From: DASUGC01 sp035606665
GTDB lineage: Bacteria; Acidobacteriota; Vicinamibacteria; Vicinamibacterales; SCN-69-37
DNA length: 64,000 bases
NCBI GenBank assembly: GCA_035606665.1
Contig: DATNEY010000026.1
Location: forward strand, 248,001 to 312,000
Direction: 5' to 3'
This document shows, one piece after another, positions 1 to 9,502 of this stretch (positions are counted from its first letter, which is position 1; every line of letters starts with the position of its first letter). The position numbers and the translations under genes are program-made. The notes under the pieces were generated by a model. That model was not told where the DNA came from and made no database searches. It saw nothing but the letters and a program-made list of their open reading frames with translations.

Positions 1-558
1 GAGCGCGAATTGCGCGCCGAGAGAGACCGTCATGCTCGGGACCTCGAACGGTACCAGAAGCTCGCCGAACTGGGTCCGGACGCTCTCATCAGCTTCGCCC
101 CCGCCGACCGGGCTCCCATCCTTGCCGAACTGCGTAAGACCGAAATGCTGAAGGGCATGACGGATAGCCAGATCCTGGCGATGGCCGCAGAGAAGAGCGG
201 CGCCGTCGCTGACGCCCTGAAGGAGAAGTTCAAGGGCGAGGCAGGGCGCGAAGTTATGGAACGGCTGATTCTCGAGAAGGATCGGCACGCGGGGCAGAGC
301 CACGAAGTGATGCGCGCCAATGCCGAGCAACTCGAACGTCTGGCAACGCGGGCCATGGACACGATGCGCGACACGGCAACCGCCGCGACACGCGCCGGTC
401 AGCCGGGCATGACAGTCATCACGCCTGGCATGAGTTCGGGCGTCGTTCAGACGGGCGCAGGCGGTGGGGTGGGCGCGATGAAGTGTCCGAAATGCCACCA
501 CGACGTGCCGCCGTCGCAGAACTTCTGCCAGAACTGCGGCCATAAGTTCCTGCCATAG
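1..558 (+). CDS. C-terminal part of a coiled-coil/zinc-ribbon protein (possibly SPFH type), cut by window edge
   Basis: The reading frame is open at base 1, so this is the 3' part of a longer gene. About 140 residues of charged helical sequence (rich in E, R, K and A) are followed by a glycine-rich linker and a C-terminal zinc ribbon with two CxxC pairs (CPKC and CQNC). SPFH/Band-7 proteins of the virion-core type often combine such a helical region with a C-terminal zinc ribbon, so that is the most likely family, but the diagnostic N-terminal domain lies outside the window. It is first in a same-strand cluster; the next start is 23 bases downstream. Zinc binding is supported by the sequence; the family call is inference. 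Confidence 0.7.
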   Translation, partial: ERELRAERDRHARDLERYQKLAELGPDALISFAPADRAPILAELRKTEMLKGMTDSQILAMAAEKSGAVADALKEKFKGEAGREVMERLILEKDRHAGQSHEVMRANAEQLERLATRAMDTMRDTATAATRAGQPGMTVITPGMSSGVVQTGAGGGVGAMKCPKCHHDVPPSQNFCQNCGHKFLP

Positions 559-581
559 GCATTGGCGGACGGGATTGCTGT

Positions 582-1994
582 ATGCCTGCGTGGGAATGTC
601 CGAATTGCGGGGTCGCGAACCTACCGAATGACGGTGAGTGTCGGGCGTGCAGGACGCCGCGCCCGTCCGGGTGGATCGACGGCAGCTGGGAGTGTCCGAG
701 GTGCGGCAACGAGAACTCGAACAGCGACGAGCACTGCCAGCAGTGTGGCTATCTGCCCGGGGCTGATTCGATCTCCCGTGTGGCGAGTTCATCGAGCGAG
801 CAGGCCGTCGGCAAGGACATCATGTCCAACCTCCGCAAGATGAATGAGGATCTGCTCGGGGACATTCGGAGCCAGGTTGCCGGCCTGATAGGGGCTCCCC
901 CTGCGCGAACCGCCGCAAGTCTTCCCCTGTCGACGCCCAGCCGGCGACGGCCCATCGAGCGCGCCACGACACGGACACTTGCAGTGCGAGTGCGTGCGCT
1001 CCCGAAGCTCAACTACGCTCTGCTACACGCAGGGTTGCCGCTGATCAGCGCGATCGAGCTTTCGAATGCAGACACACAGTCAGCCGAGGATCTCCTCCTT
1101 AGGGCATGGGTTGCGCCCGACTACGGGGAGGCTTGGCAGACGAGCATATCGAGCATTCCCGGCCGGTCGAGCCTTGAAGTGAAAGACGTCGAAGTGCCGC
1201 TGCGGAAGGCGCGCCTGCAAGAGGTTCGTGAAGCCGAGCGGGCAAGCCTCAGGGTCGATGTCTTCAGCGAAGGAAAGATCGTGCAGTCGGTCACACAACC
1301 CCTGCAGGTGCTGGCCTACAACGAGTGGTATTTCCACCCCGCCATTCCGCATACGGCCGCATGCTTCGTGCAGCCGAATTCGTCTGCAGTGGAGACGATA
1401 ACTTCGCTCGTGAGGGATCGGCTGCGTCGCGTGGGAGCCGACCCGTCCATGTCCGGTTACCAGGAGGGCGGAGCAGGCCGAGTGATGGCATTGGCAAAGG
1501 CCTTGTACGAGACGCTGCAGCAGGACCTGAAATTGTCGTACATCAACCCCCCGCCGAGCTTTGAGCATCCTGAGCTTCTCGATGATGGCGACATGACGAT
1601 TTCGCAGAAGGTGTTCCTTCCGGAGCAGATTCTCAAAGAACAGCGCGGGACCTGCCTCGATCTGGCATTCCTCGGGGCGTCGTGCCTTGAGCGCATGGGC
1701 CTGAATCCGATCTTCTTTCTGGTTCCAGGCCACGCCTTCTTCGGCGTGTGGCTCGAACCATCGTATTTGCGCGAGCCTTGGACGCGTGATGGCGCGGCGG
1801 TTCGAGCTCTGGTGAACGATCGACGGTGGTTGCCGCTCAACTCCACGACATTCACGGCTAACCCCATGCGCCCGATGGAACAGTGCCGCAATGAAGCGGT
1901 GAGTTTTCTCTCTGGCGACGTTCGACTCGAAGCCGCCGTCGACATTACAGCCGCGCGCCAGGCAGGCATCAAGCCGGTTCCGCCGCTCCTGTGA
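582..1994 (+). CDS. RanBP2-type zinc fingers plus transglutaminase-like domain protein
   Basis: 470 residues. The N-terminus carries two RanBP2-type fingers, each starting WECP and containing two Cys pairs (residues about 4-25 and 35-57). Near the C-terminus is a transglutaminase-like core: Cys358 in RGTCLDLA and His384 in VPGHAFFGVWLE, with a likely Asp further on. That Cys/His arrangement matches cysteine-peptidase or transglutaminase-fold domains found in bacterial multidomain proteins. The middle (about 100-330) is not recognised. No signal peptide, so probably cytoplasmic. The stop overlaps the next gene's start by one base (TGATG), which suggests translational coupling. The substrate is unknown; a peptidase or protein cross-linking role is inferred from the fold only. 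Confidence 0.75.
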   Translation: MPAWECPNCGVANLPNDGECRACRTPRPSGWIDGSWECPRCGNENSNSDEHCQQCGYLPGADSISRVASSSSEQAVGKDIMSNLRKMNEDLLGDIRSQVAGLIGAPPARTAASLPLSTPSRRRPIERATTRTLAVRVRALPKLNYALLHAGLPLISAIELSNADTQSAEDLLLRAWVAPDYGEAWQTSISSIPGRSSLEVKDVEVPLRKARLQEVREAERASLRVDVFSEGKIVQSVTQPLQVLAYNEWYFHPAIPHTAACFVQPNSSAVETITSLVRDRLRRVGADPSMSGYQEGGAGRVMALAKALYETLQQDLKLSYINPPPSFEHPELLDDGDMTISQKVFLPEQILKEQRGTCLDLAFLGASCLERMGLNPIFFLVPGHAFFGVWLEPSYLREPWTRDGAAVRALVNDRRWLPLNSTTFTANPMRPMEQCRNEAVSFLSGDVRLEAAVDITAARQAGIKPVPPLL

Positions 1995-3217
1995 TGTCTG
2001 TGGGCACGCCTATAGCGATCGAAATCGACCGCTCCAAGCGGTACCGCGTTGGGGAGAGCGGAGTGATTGCGCTTCGCGTGACCGGCCTGGCGGCCGCCGC
2101 GCGATCAATCCATGTTCGAGTAGCCGGCCCTGGGCTCGATTCCCAGCGCGATCTTGCGTGCGAGCGAACGTCGGACCCGCTCCTGGCCGCACTACTGCCG
2201 TGGGTTCCGCCTCACGCCGGCGAATCGCTGCTGGCGGTGTCGGGTACCGTCGGGGATGGGCGGCGCCGAGTGGGGCAGTTTGACGCGGCATTTTCAGTCG
2301 TCGTTGAACGGGCGCAGGCCGGGCCGAGCGTGTCCTACGTGATCCAGGGCCAGACGATCGACTTCAAGGGCGTCGACCTGAGCACCGTGGTACGGGAGCA
2401 GCGTCACGAGGAGATCCCGGCCGGCGCGCCGAGGTGGGAGTCGCTGGGTCTGGATTGGACGCCGGCCCGGCCAATTCATGTTCTGGACGGCCCTTCTGCA
2501 AGCCGTAGGGCCGTTCTAAGGGCTGTAGAAACCGGCGTCGAATGGGTTGTCGTGACAGGCGCGCGCATCGCGTGCGGGCGTCACTCGCAGAACGACGTGG
2601 TCCTACGATTCCTTCCCGAGAATTCAGAAAACGACCAGCGCAGCGCGGTCATCAGCCGTGAACAGTTCGCCTTGGTGGTCGATGCAGGCCAAGTGCTTGC
2701 TGAAGTCTCGGGTACCAGCCCGACCTTCATCGACGGCAACAGGCTCACGCAGGGAAGCCGAGCTCTGATTGTGACCGGGACGAGGTTGATGGCGGGACTG
2801 ATGGGGCTCGAGTTGATGGCGGACATCCGGCACGACGACGATGCGGCTGCGGTGGAGACGCTCGCTCTGATCCACGCCGAACACGATCGACAGCCCGTCG
2901 CTCATGCGCCGTCGGCTCCGACGATGGTTCGCCTGCGACGCGTCGGCAACCACCCCGGCGTGGAGTATTGCTGGCTCCACCGTTCAGTGACGCTCGGGAC
3001 CACGTCGGAATGCGGATGGCGGCTGTCGCCACCGGCGGCTCCCCGGCAGGCGCGTCTCTTTTTCGTGAACGGGCGCTTCTTCATGGAGGCGCTAGCCTCG
3101 AAGCCGGCGCTGGTCATCTCAGGCCACGCGTTGGAGGCCGGGGATGTTCGGCAACTCGGCGCCGCCGAGCAAATCCGGTGCGCCGAACAGGCATTCGACT
3201 GGCGTATCGATCGCTGA
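1994..3217 (+). CDS. FHA-domain protein
   Basis: About 407 residues from ATG 1994; a GTG three bases earlier is also possible, but ATG 1994 overlaps the preceding TGA and fits coupled translation. Residues about 190-275 form a forkhead-associated domain: GRHSQNDVVL (the GR loop), then ISREQF (the S/R of the SxxH-type loop), then a T/G turn with IDGNRL. FHA domains bind phosphothreonine peptides, so this protein probably docks on a phosphorylated partner. The N-terminal 180 residues look like beta-rich sandwich sequence with no family I recognise. It sits between the transglutaminase-like gene and an uncharacterised gene that starts 9 bases after its stop. Confidence 0.8.
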   Translation: MSVGTPIAIEIDRSKRYRVGESGVIALRVTGLAAAARSIHVRVAGPGLDSQRDLACERTSDPLLAALLPWVPPHAGESLLAVSGTVGDGRRRVGQFDAAFSVVVERAQAGPSVSYVIQGQTIDFKGVDLSTVVREQRHEEIPAGAPRWESLGLDWTPARPIHVLDGPSASRRAVLRAVETGVEWVVVTGARIACGRHSQNDVVLRFLPENSENDQRSAVISREQFALVVDAGQVLAEVSGTSPTFIDGNRLTQGSRALIVTGTRLMAGLMGLELMADIRHDDDAAAVETLALIHAEHDRQPVAHAPSAPTMVRLRRVGNHPGVEYCWLHRSVTLGTTSECGWRLSPPAAPRQARLFFVNGRFFMEALASKPALVISGHALEAGDVRQLGAAEQIRCAEQAFDWRIDR

Positions 3218-3226
3218 AGTCAGACC

Positions 3227-4642
3227 ATGAGCGTCTCCTTGCGGCTTCCACGCTTCCTTTCACGCCGTGTTCAGGTAGCGGTTCCTGCCCAGCAGGCGTC
3301 GGCGACGTTCGCTGCGCACGAACTCCCGCGCTGCGGCTATCTCGCTGTCGGCCATGGCGCCGCCCTCGTCGAGAAGGACACGATTCAGGACGTCGTGATG
3401 GCTCACGCTCGCCCAGAGCCACTGGACCGATTGCGAACCGGAGCGTCGAAATCCGCGGACGCGTTCGTATGCGTGTGGTTGTTCCGACCCGTCTGCCTGG
3501 CTCTTGACCCGGTCGGAGTCGTTTCGCGCGACGGTCACAGTTTTCTGATCTCCCTCGGTCTGTCAGTTCGATTCGCCGAGCGCGCGCACGCCGGCGATCG
3601 ATTCCGAACGTTGCCGGCTTCACTCGCGGATGTGTCAAATCAGCTGTGGTCGCCAATCGCCGCGGCGCTGCGCGCCGCCGCGCGTGATGTCGATGGCGAG
3701 GCACTGTTTTCGCGATGGCCGACGGACACGGTTGTGTCGGAACTTGTGTGTCAGGCGGCGCAAGCCACCGGCGATGGAGTTCTGTCGACCGTCGGCCCGG
3801 CGGAGATCGGCCTCCGTAACCCGTTCTTCGAGTCCCAGCGTGAGCAGCACACCGACCGGTCCACCCGCCGAGGCGAACTCGCCCTGCTCGAGGAAGACAG
3901 TCGGATTCGCGGCGCCGTACGGGTGCTCGTGCATCAGGAACGGCTGATCAACTTGCAGCGCGACGCCGAATTCGAGGCGGTCGCGACGACGCTTGGTCAG
4001 GACGCCGAGCTGCGTGCGAGGGCACTGCGAAAAGAACTGCAACGGGAGGATCTCGATGCCGCCGCGGAGCGAGTCGCGGCGGCGCGCAGAAGCGCAGACC
4101 TTGTCGCTGATCTTGTCGCGGCGGTGGACAAGACCCATGCGGCCGTTTTTGAGTCGGGGAGCCGCCTCGCATCGGCGCTCACGGCCGCGGTTGGATCGCT
4201 CGGCGCTGGCCGTTTCACCGCGCACGAACTCGAATGGGTGCGGTCCGCCCTTGCAAACGCTGCGCTGGCCGCTCGATCGCCTGAGGATGTGCTGGCGGCG
4301 ATCCAGAATGGCGGCCCGCTGTCGTCCATCCTCGTCGATCCATTCCGCCGCCTCGATGGCGTGCACTCGGTCAAGCCCGGGACCAGATGGCGGGTGTTCG
4401 ACGGCGAGACGCTCTGGACGATTGCCGTACAGCAGATCGACTGGCGGCGGTGCGGGTTTCTTTGGCTGCGTCAGCGCCCGAAGGCTGCTCGACTGCACAT
4501 CGTTGGCAAGCCGGATGGCCGCGAACTGCGATATCACGTTGGGACCGAGGATATGATCCTTGAGATTCATTCTCACAGGGTCGCGTGTCGCCTGCAGTCG
4601 GACGTTGCGGTTCCGACCCTACGGTTCGCAAGTTCGGCATAG
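3227..4642 (+). CDS. Uncharacterised protein with central coiled coil (possibly SPFH-like)
   Basis: 471 residues, not confidently recognised. Residues about 80-120 are a beta-rich stretch that resembles the core of SPFH/Band-7 or virion-core proteins (VCVWLFRPVCLAL, then SFLISLGLSVRF). It is followed by about 150 residues of Ala/Arg/Glu-rich helix, very likely coiled coil (about 230-330), and a beta-rich C-terminus from about 385. There is no signal peptide. The gene starts 9 bases after the FHA gene, so it belongs to the same transcription unit. The SPFH idea rests on the pattern of secondary structure and on the neighbouring zinc-ribbon gene, and needs a profile search. Confidence 0.6.
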   Translation: MSVSLRLPRFLSRRVQVAVPAQQASATFAAHELPRCGYLAVGHGAALVEKDTIQDVVMAHARPEPLDRLRTGASKSADAFVCVWLFRPVCLALDPVGVVSRDGHSFLISLGLSVRFAERAHAGDRFRTLPASLADVSNQLWSPIAAALRAAARDVDGEALFSRWPTDTVVSELVCQAAQATGDGVLSTVGPAEIGLRNPFFESQREQHTDRSTRRGELALLEEDSRIRGAVRVLVHQERLINLQRDAEFEAVATTLGQDAELRARALRKELQREDLDAAAERVAAARRSADLVADLVAAVDKTHAAVFESGSRLASALTAAVGSLGAGRFTAHELEWVRSALANAALAARSPEDVLAAIQNGGPLSSILVDPFRRLDGVHSVKPGTRWRVFDGETLWTIAVQQIDWRRCGFLWLRQRPKAARLHIVGKPDGRELRYHVGTEDMILEIHSHRVACRLQSDVAVPTLRFASSA

Positions 4643-4712
4643 CCAACGTAAGCCGACTCTGATTCCTGGTTCTCAGTCGATCGGGATGGAATCCCGAGAA
4701 AAGAAGGTAGCG

Positions 4713-5930
4713 ATGGCGCGAAAGTTCATTCTGGTGTTCCTGGGGTGTTGGCTTGTCAGCACCGGCCCACTGCGGGCTCAGGCGTTGAATCTTGAGATGC
4801 GAGGCCTGGCCGAAAGACTGAGCAAGGCCGTTCAAGGACAAGGCATCAAGAACCTCGCCATCGTGGACTTCACAGATATTCAGGACCAGCCGACCGAACT
4901 CGGGCGGGTCCTGGCGGACAGGCTTACAGCTGAGGTTGTGTCACTCGGCCAGGTATCGGTGGTCGATCGAGCCAACCTCAAAACCGTTCTCGCGGAGCAC
5001 AAGCTCACAGCAGCGGGCCTCGTGAACCCGGCAGATGCCAAGAAACTGGGGGAATTCGCTGGGGCGGACGCGGTTGTTACCGGTACGATCACTGTCCTCG
5101 AAGGAGTTGGGCTGACAATCAAGGCCATCTCCACGGGGTCGGCGAAAGTCGCTGCGGCTGGAACCATCACATTTTCCATGACTCCTGACATCCAGCAGCT
5201 TCTCAATCGCCGGATACTCTCCGGTTCGACCGGTGCTGGGGGCTTGGCCGGCGCTTCGACTAACTCCGAGATGGGTACCATTGTGACCAAAGATTTTGGC
5301 CCTCTTCGAGTGACTCTCAAATCGGTATCGCCGCTCCAGACCAGGGACGTTTCCGGCCGCAGCGTGAACAGCGTAAGTGGAATCCGCTGCACTTTCGAGT
5401 TCACCAGTCGGGAAACGCAACGGTCAATTGTTGTCGGACTAAATGCCGTACCGGATGATCGGCCGCCGGTTGAGGGCAGGGTTCTTCGCACGACGCTGAT
5501 CGACGATCACGGCAGTACCTGGTATCTTTTCGCACCGGACGTCAGTGGGCTGAGTATCGTGTCTGTTGGGTTGCGTGACCCTCGGACTAGGTACGATCCG
5601 ACAGACATCGGGACTGCCCTCCGGCGTCAGGACCTGACGGGTGCAAACACGGCGACTGCCCCTCCTTCGACTTCCCCCACCGGCGGTAACCCTTTCGACA
5701 GAGTCCCCTACACGTTTGTATTTGGCACAACGACTCCACTCACCCCAGGACAGAGCCTGACGGTGACCATGAACTTCGCGCAGCCTGACCGCGACTCGCG
5801 CAGCCCCCGACCGCAGTTCTTCCAGCTTGTGAGCGAGATGGTCGTGGGCGTGGTTACTTCAGACCGGGAGAAGACCTACTCGCTCCACAATGTGGCGTTC
5901 GATCACGTGACCATGCCAGGCGGCGGCTAG
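4713..5930 (+). CDS. Exported FlgO/CsgG-like protein
   Basis: 405 residues from ATG 4713, chosen because it begins a classic signal peptide (MARK, hydrophobic core, GPLRAQ) and has an AAGAAGG ribosome-binding site just upstream. Residues about 30-180 match the FlgO/CsgG fold: GIKNLAIVDFTD, then LADRLTAEV, VDRANLKTVLAEHKL, and a GADAVVTGTITV strand. Such domains occur in outer-membrane or periplasmic lipoproteins; there is no lipobox Cys here. The C-terminal half (about 200-405) is a beta-rich region of unknown function resembling DUF4352-like sandwiches. It lies 70 bases after the preceding gene and closes the zinc-ribbon/FHA cluster, giving it an envelope-exposed member. Confidence 0.75.
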   Translation: MARKFILVFLGCWLVSTGPLRAQALNLEMRGLAERLSKAVQGQGIKNLAIVDFTDIQDQPTELGRVLADRLTAEVVSLGQVSVVDRANLKTVLAEHKLTAAGLVNPADAKKLGEFAGADAVVTGTITVLEGVGLTIKAISTGSAKVAAAGTITFSMTPDIQQLLNRRILSGSTGAGGLAGASTNSEMGTIVTKDFGPLRVTLKSVSPLQTRDVSGRSVNSVSGIRCTFEFTSRETQRSIVVGLNAVPDDRPPVEGRVLRTTLIDDHGSTWYLFAPDVSGLSIVSVGLRDPRTRYDPTDIGTALRRQDLTGANTATAPPSTSPTGGNPFDRVPYTFVFGTTTPLTPGQSLTVTMNFAQPDRDSRSPRPQFFQLVSEMVVGVVTSDREKTYSLHNVAFDHVTMPGGG

Positions 5931-6455
5931 TTGGAGACTGTGTGAGCCAGTTCTCTGTGAGTCTCAAGGACATCGGTGCATGGAAACCGGCCGCGAGGGT
6001 CTGCGCCCCGGTGTGTGTTTTGAGGCATTTCTGACTATGCGATCCTAGAAGGCCTTTTGGTAACGACTGGCATCTTGCCGCGTCTCTTTCCGCGGCATCG
6101 TGCGCAACGGCTTGGCCATCGTCCGCCCTCTGACAATCAGTTCTGACTTTGAAGTGTAAGGTCTCCACTATCGTTGGAGACTCGCAGCTGGGCCGCTGAT
6201 CATCTCTGGGCATCCTGTCCGCTAATCGAACCGCCGGCATCCAACCGGGAGGGTTGCCGGCCGAAAGCTGTGATCCGAACTGTGATCCAACCCCGACGAA
6301 ATACTGGTTGCTACCGAGGTTTACGGCTTGTTACCGAGATCGATGAATCGCCGCCAAGTCTCTCGCGCTCTATCACTTGGCACCATTCCATCGCATGCCA
6401 TCATTTCTTTCGTTTTCTCCTGTTAACCGGAGGGTTGGCAAGCGGCTCGGGTGGC
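5931..6455. other. Intergenic region without a recognised gene
   Basis: The 525 bases lie between the FlgO-like gene and the convergent M23 gene. Codon use in the open frames here is unconvincing and none has a plausible start with a ribosome-binding site. It holds a 7-bp hairpin (GTCTCCA at 6161-6167 with TGGAGAC at 6175-6181) and a TGTGATCC direct repeat near 6270-6295. No RNA gene was recognised. Confidence 0.6.
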
Positions 6456-7805
6456 TCACTTCCCCCTCAACTTCCTCAACACCCTGTCGTTGATCCAATG
6501 CTCGTCCCACCACTCGATCGGATTCACCATCTGTCCGTTCACGAGCATGGTGAAGTGCAGATGGTCACCGCCCGCGAGGCCGGTCATGCCGCTCTTGCCG
6601 AGTTCCTGTTGTTTCGCGACCATGTCGCCGACCTTGACGGCGATCGATGAGAGATGGCCATAGAGCGACTGCACGCCGAGGCCGTGATCGATGACGACGC
6701 AGTTGCCGTAGATGCCGAGATCGCCGGCGAAGAGGACCTTGCCGCGGTTGGCGGCGATGATGGGCGTGTTGGCAAACGATGCGAGATCGAAGCCGAGGTG
6801 GACCTGCTTGTCGACCTCGCGGCCCTGATACACGTAAGTCCGGAAGTCGGCGAACGCGGCCTCGGCCTTGGTGTTCGTGAACGGATGAAAGACGACGCCG
6901 TTCCAGAGCATCTCCGGTGATGTCTGCGAAGCCATCGCCTTGATCGTCGCGTTGTTCTTGAGACGCAGCTCGCGATTGATCGCAACGTACTGCTCGATCA
7001 TCGTCCCCGTCGGCTTGAAGTCCTTGGCGCCGTCGCCGGCGAGAACCGCGGGGACGACGCGCTCGAGAAACTTGTCCTCGAGCGGGATGGTGCTCTTCTT
7101 GAACGGCTTCGGGAACGTGAGGTGATCGAAGTCGCTCGTCGCCTCCTCGCCGGTGGGATCGCGCGCGAACAGCTTCATCGGCACGTTCACAGGCTGGTCG
7201 TAACGGAGGGCGAAGAAGGCCACCCGCAGTGTCGACGGATCGCCATCGGTCACGAGCCCGTTGAGCTTGACGCCGGCGATGGGGAAGCCGGGATACTCGA
7301 TGTCGCCGACGCGCACGCCGGAGGCCGCATCGGCCGGTGTGGCTCGGTACACGATCATCTCCGACCCGCCAAGATTGATGTAGTGCTTGGTCGAGACGAC
7401 CGACACGCGAGGCTTCTCGAGCCGAATGGTGAGGGGCTTCGACACCTCAGCCGTGACCCGGCGAATCCACCACACCTTTCGTGACGCAGAGACGATAAGG
7501 TTCGCCGGCCCAGCCTTGGGGGCAAAGCCGGGCACCTCCTTGGCGCCCGCAACCACATTGGTCATTGTGGAACCCTCGGGCGCTTCGAAACCGGGCAGCG
7601 GAGTGCGCGTGCCGTTCTGCTCGAAGAAAACCTGCACCTCGGCGGGCGAGGGCGAGGCGATCTGCAATTCGATCGGAATCGTCGCGCCGGCAAAGTCACC
7701 GGGCTTGACGATGGTTATTGACGGGCCTGGCCGGAATCCGGCTGCGACATATACGCCGAGGGCAACCAGGACGAGGACAACGACAGCGACGAGAAGCTTG
7801 CGCAC
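6456..7805 (-). CDS. M23 family metallopeptidase (LytM-type), membrane anchored or exported
   Basis: 449 residues. An N-terminal hydrophobic segment (about 4-25) is a signal peptide or anchor. Residues about 30-320 are beta-rich, probably Ig-like. The C-terminal peptidase domain has the zinc ligands HLGFD (about 336-340) and HLH (about 415-417), with the usual YGHLS strand between. Such enzymes cut peptide cross-links in peptidoglycan, in the periplasm. The Zn ligands look intact, so activity is likely. A second M23 protein and an L,D-transpeptidase lie within 4 kb. It is convergent with the FlgO-like gene. Confidence 0.9.
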   Translation of the reverse strand: MRKLLVAVVVLVLVALGVYVAAGFRPGPSITIVKPGDFAGATIPIELQIASPSPAEVQVFFEQNGTRTPLPGFEAPEGSTMTNVVAGAKEVPGFAPKAGPANLIVSASRKVWWIRRVTAEVSKPLTIRLEKPRVSVVSTKHYINLGGSEMIVYRATPADAASGVRVGDIEYPGFPIAGVKLNGLVTDGDPSTLRVAFFALRYDQPVNVPMKLFARDPTGEEATSDFDHLTFPKPFKKSTIPLEDKFLERVVPAVLAGDGAKDFKPTGTMIEQYVAINRELRLKNNATIKAMASQTSPEMLWNGVVFHPFTNTKAEAAFADFRTYVYQGREVDKQVHLGFDLASFANTPIIAANRGKVLFAGDLGIYGNCVVIDHGLGVQSLYGHLSSIAVKVGDMVAKQQELGKSGMTGLAGGDHLHFTMLVNGQMVNPIEWWDEHWINDRVLRKLRGK

Positions 7806-7893
7806 GCTGGCATCGTACCAAAAGTGATGCGGGCAACGACGCGAACGAGCGGGAACGACGGGAACGAACGTGAACGAAAGCCGGTTCGAGGTT

Positions 7894-8397
7894 CTACTTC
7901 CCGATCCTATCCATCGTGTAGATCCGCTCGCCCGCGGCTCGATTCGCCGTCGCGGGCAGGAAGATCACCGCGCGCCACTGATTGGCGTCGACGCGCTCCC
8001 ACTTCCAGCCGCTGCCGGCACGTCCGACGTTCGCGAACGTGATGGACTTCTCGTCGAACGCTGTTGCGACCGAGCGTGTGGGATCGGCGCCGGATCCGAA
8101 CTCGCCGTTCTTGAGCTCGAACCGGCTGGTGTCCTTGACCTTGTCGTCCTCAATGGTGTCCACGAGGAGCGTGGTTCCCTCGAAGCGATACCGCTCGTAG
8201 AACGTCGGCACGCCACCGCCGGTACCCCTCCAGCAACCCTCGATCCAGTGAAGCTTCTGCAGATCCGCCGCAGTGAGAGTGCGCGGCTTGAGGGGCGCAG
8301 TCTGTGCCTGCCTTCGCTCTTCGAGCTTCGGCGAGGCAAGGCTCCAGCCGCTGAGGCAGACGACGCAGATCAGAACAGCGACGGTTCGAGAGAGCAT
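7894..8397 (-). CDS. Exported lipocalin-like protein (DUF6265-like)
   Basis: 167 residues with a signal peptide (MLSRTVAVLICVVCLSGWSLA). The sequence LQKLHWIEGCWRGTGGG after residue 45 is the signature of DUF6265-like small beta-barrel domains, which are common exported proteins of unknown function in Acidobacteria and Proteobacteria. The rest is beta-strand rich and ends at the barrel. The gene is divergent from the L,D-transpeptidase gene, with 70 bases between the starts. No catalytic residues can be named. Confidence 0.7.
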   Translation of the reverse strand: MLSRTVAVLICVVCLSGWSLASPKLEERRQAQTAPLKPRTLTAADLQKLHWIEGCWRGTGGGVPTFYERYRFEGTTLLVDTIEDDKVKDTSRFELKNGEFGSGADPTRSVATAFDEKSITFANVGRAGSGWKWERVDANQWRAVIFLPATANRAAGERIYTMDRIGK

Positions 8398-8467
8398 GCG
8401 TCAGTTTACCGCTCGCAATCCCGGCGACGGCACAGCCATTGCTCATGTACTGGCTGAGGTTGGGTTT

Positions 8468-9469
8468 ATGACGTCCAGCGGCATATCTCGGCAGAACGGC
8501 GACCAGAAGTCGGTAATTAAGCGCGCGCGGTGGACAATCGCGGCATTCTTCGGAGCGATGACGGCCGTCGCCGTCCCGATCGGTGGAGCGGCGCAGCAGA
8601 AGCCCGCATCAGCGCCGCAGGCGCAGGCGGCCGGGGCAATCTCAGTGCTCGATCAGCAGATCCGTCTCGATCGGGCCGGCTTCTCGCCGGGCGAAATTGA
8701 CGGCGTGCCGGGCGCGAACACCGATCGCGCGTTGGCGGCGGCGAAGAAGGCGGGCCGGGACCTGGAGTCCGATTCCGCTGAAACGACGGTCGCGCACAAG
8801 ATCGCGCCAGAAGAAGTCGCCGGGCCCTTCACGCAACCGATCCCGCGCGACCTGATGGAGCAGTCGAAGCTCGAGGCACTGAACTACTCGTCCGCGCTCG
8901 AAGCGCTGGGCGAGCGCTTTCATTGCTCGCCGGCGCTGCTGCGGAAACTGAATCCCGGCGCGAAGTTCGCCGCCGGTGAATCAATCACCGTGCCCAATGT
9001 GATGCCCCGAGGAGGCGAAGAGCCGGCGCCCGCGCGTGGCAGCGTGCCGCCCGGTCCCGCTCTCACCATCGTCGTCTCCAAGAGCACGTCGTCGCTGACG
9101 CTCGTGGACGAGAAGGGGACGGTCGTCTTTCACGCGCCCGTGACGAGCGGCAGCGAGCACGATCCACTGCCGATCGGGAAGTGGGCCGTGACGACCGTGA
9201 GCCGGCGGCCGGCGTTTCACTACAACCCGGAACTGTTCTGGGACGCGAATCCCACCCACGCGAAGGCGAAGATTCCGGCCGGCCCGAACAATCCCGTCGG
9301 CCTGGTGTGGATCGACCTGACGCGCGAGCACTACGGCATCCACGGCACTCCGGAGCCCGGAAAAATCGGGCACACCGAATCGCATGGATGCGTGCGCCTG
9401 ACGAACTGGGACGCGCTCCACGTCGCAAGCCTCGTACGCAAGGGGACCGTCGTGCTGTTCGAACAATAG
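8468..9469 (+). CDS. L,D-transpeptidase (YkuD/ErfK type) with peptidoglycan-binding and LysM-like regions
   Basis: 333 residues from ATG 8468, which precedes a cationic N-terminus and a hydrophobic segment (about 18-38). Residues about 57-95 are a PG_binding_1-like repeat (LDQQIRLDRAGFSPGEIDG). About 135-180 is LysM-like (ALGERFHCSPALLRKLNP). The YkuD domain occupies about 200-333 and carries His292 (HGTPEPGKIG) and the catalytic SHGCVRL with Cys308. This enzyme forms 3-3 cross-links or attaches proteins to peptidoglycan in the periplasm. The frame extends further upstream, but that would overlap the divergent gene and lacks signal-peptide logic. An M23 gene starts 33 bases downstream. Confidence 0.92.
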   Translation: MTSSGISRQNGDQKSVIKRARWTIAAFFGAMTAVAVPIGGAAQQKPASAPQAQAAGAISVLDQQIRLDRAGFSPGEIDGVPGANTDRALAAAKKAGRDLESDSAETTVAHKIAPEEVAGPFTQPIPRDLMEQSKLEALNYSSALEALGERFHCSPALLRKLNPGAKFAAGESITVPNVMPRGGEEPAPARGSVPPGPALTIVVSKSTSSLTLVDEKGTVVFHAPVTSGSEHDPLPIGKWAVTTVSRRPAFHYNPELFWDANPTHAKAKIPAGPNNPVGLVWIDLTREHYGIHGTPEPGKIGHTESHGCVRLTNWDALHVASLVRKGTVVLFEQ

Positions 9470-9502
9470 GCCTGGGCTTCCGCTTCGGCGGTCAGGATCA
9501 AC

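Noticed and set aside
6174..6650. A plus-strand frame of about 158 codons across the gap and the end of the M23 gene
   Set aside because: It overlaps the M23 gene antisense, lacks a ribosome-binding site and has no recognisable composition; treated as a chance frame.
8273..8467. An N-terminal extension of the L,D-transpeptidase upstream of ATG 8468
   Set aside because: It overlaps the divergent gene at 7894-8397 and would bury the signal anchor inside the protein.
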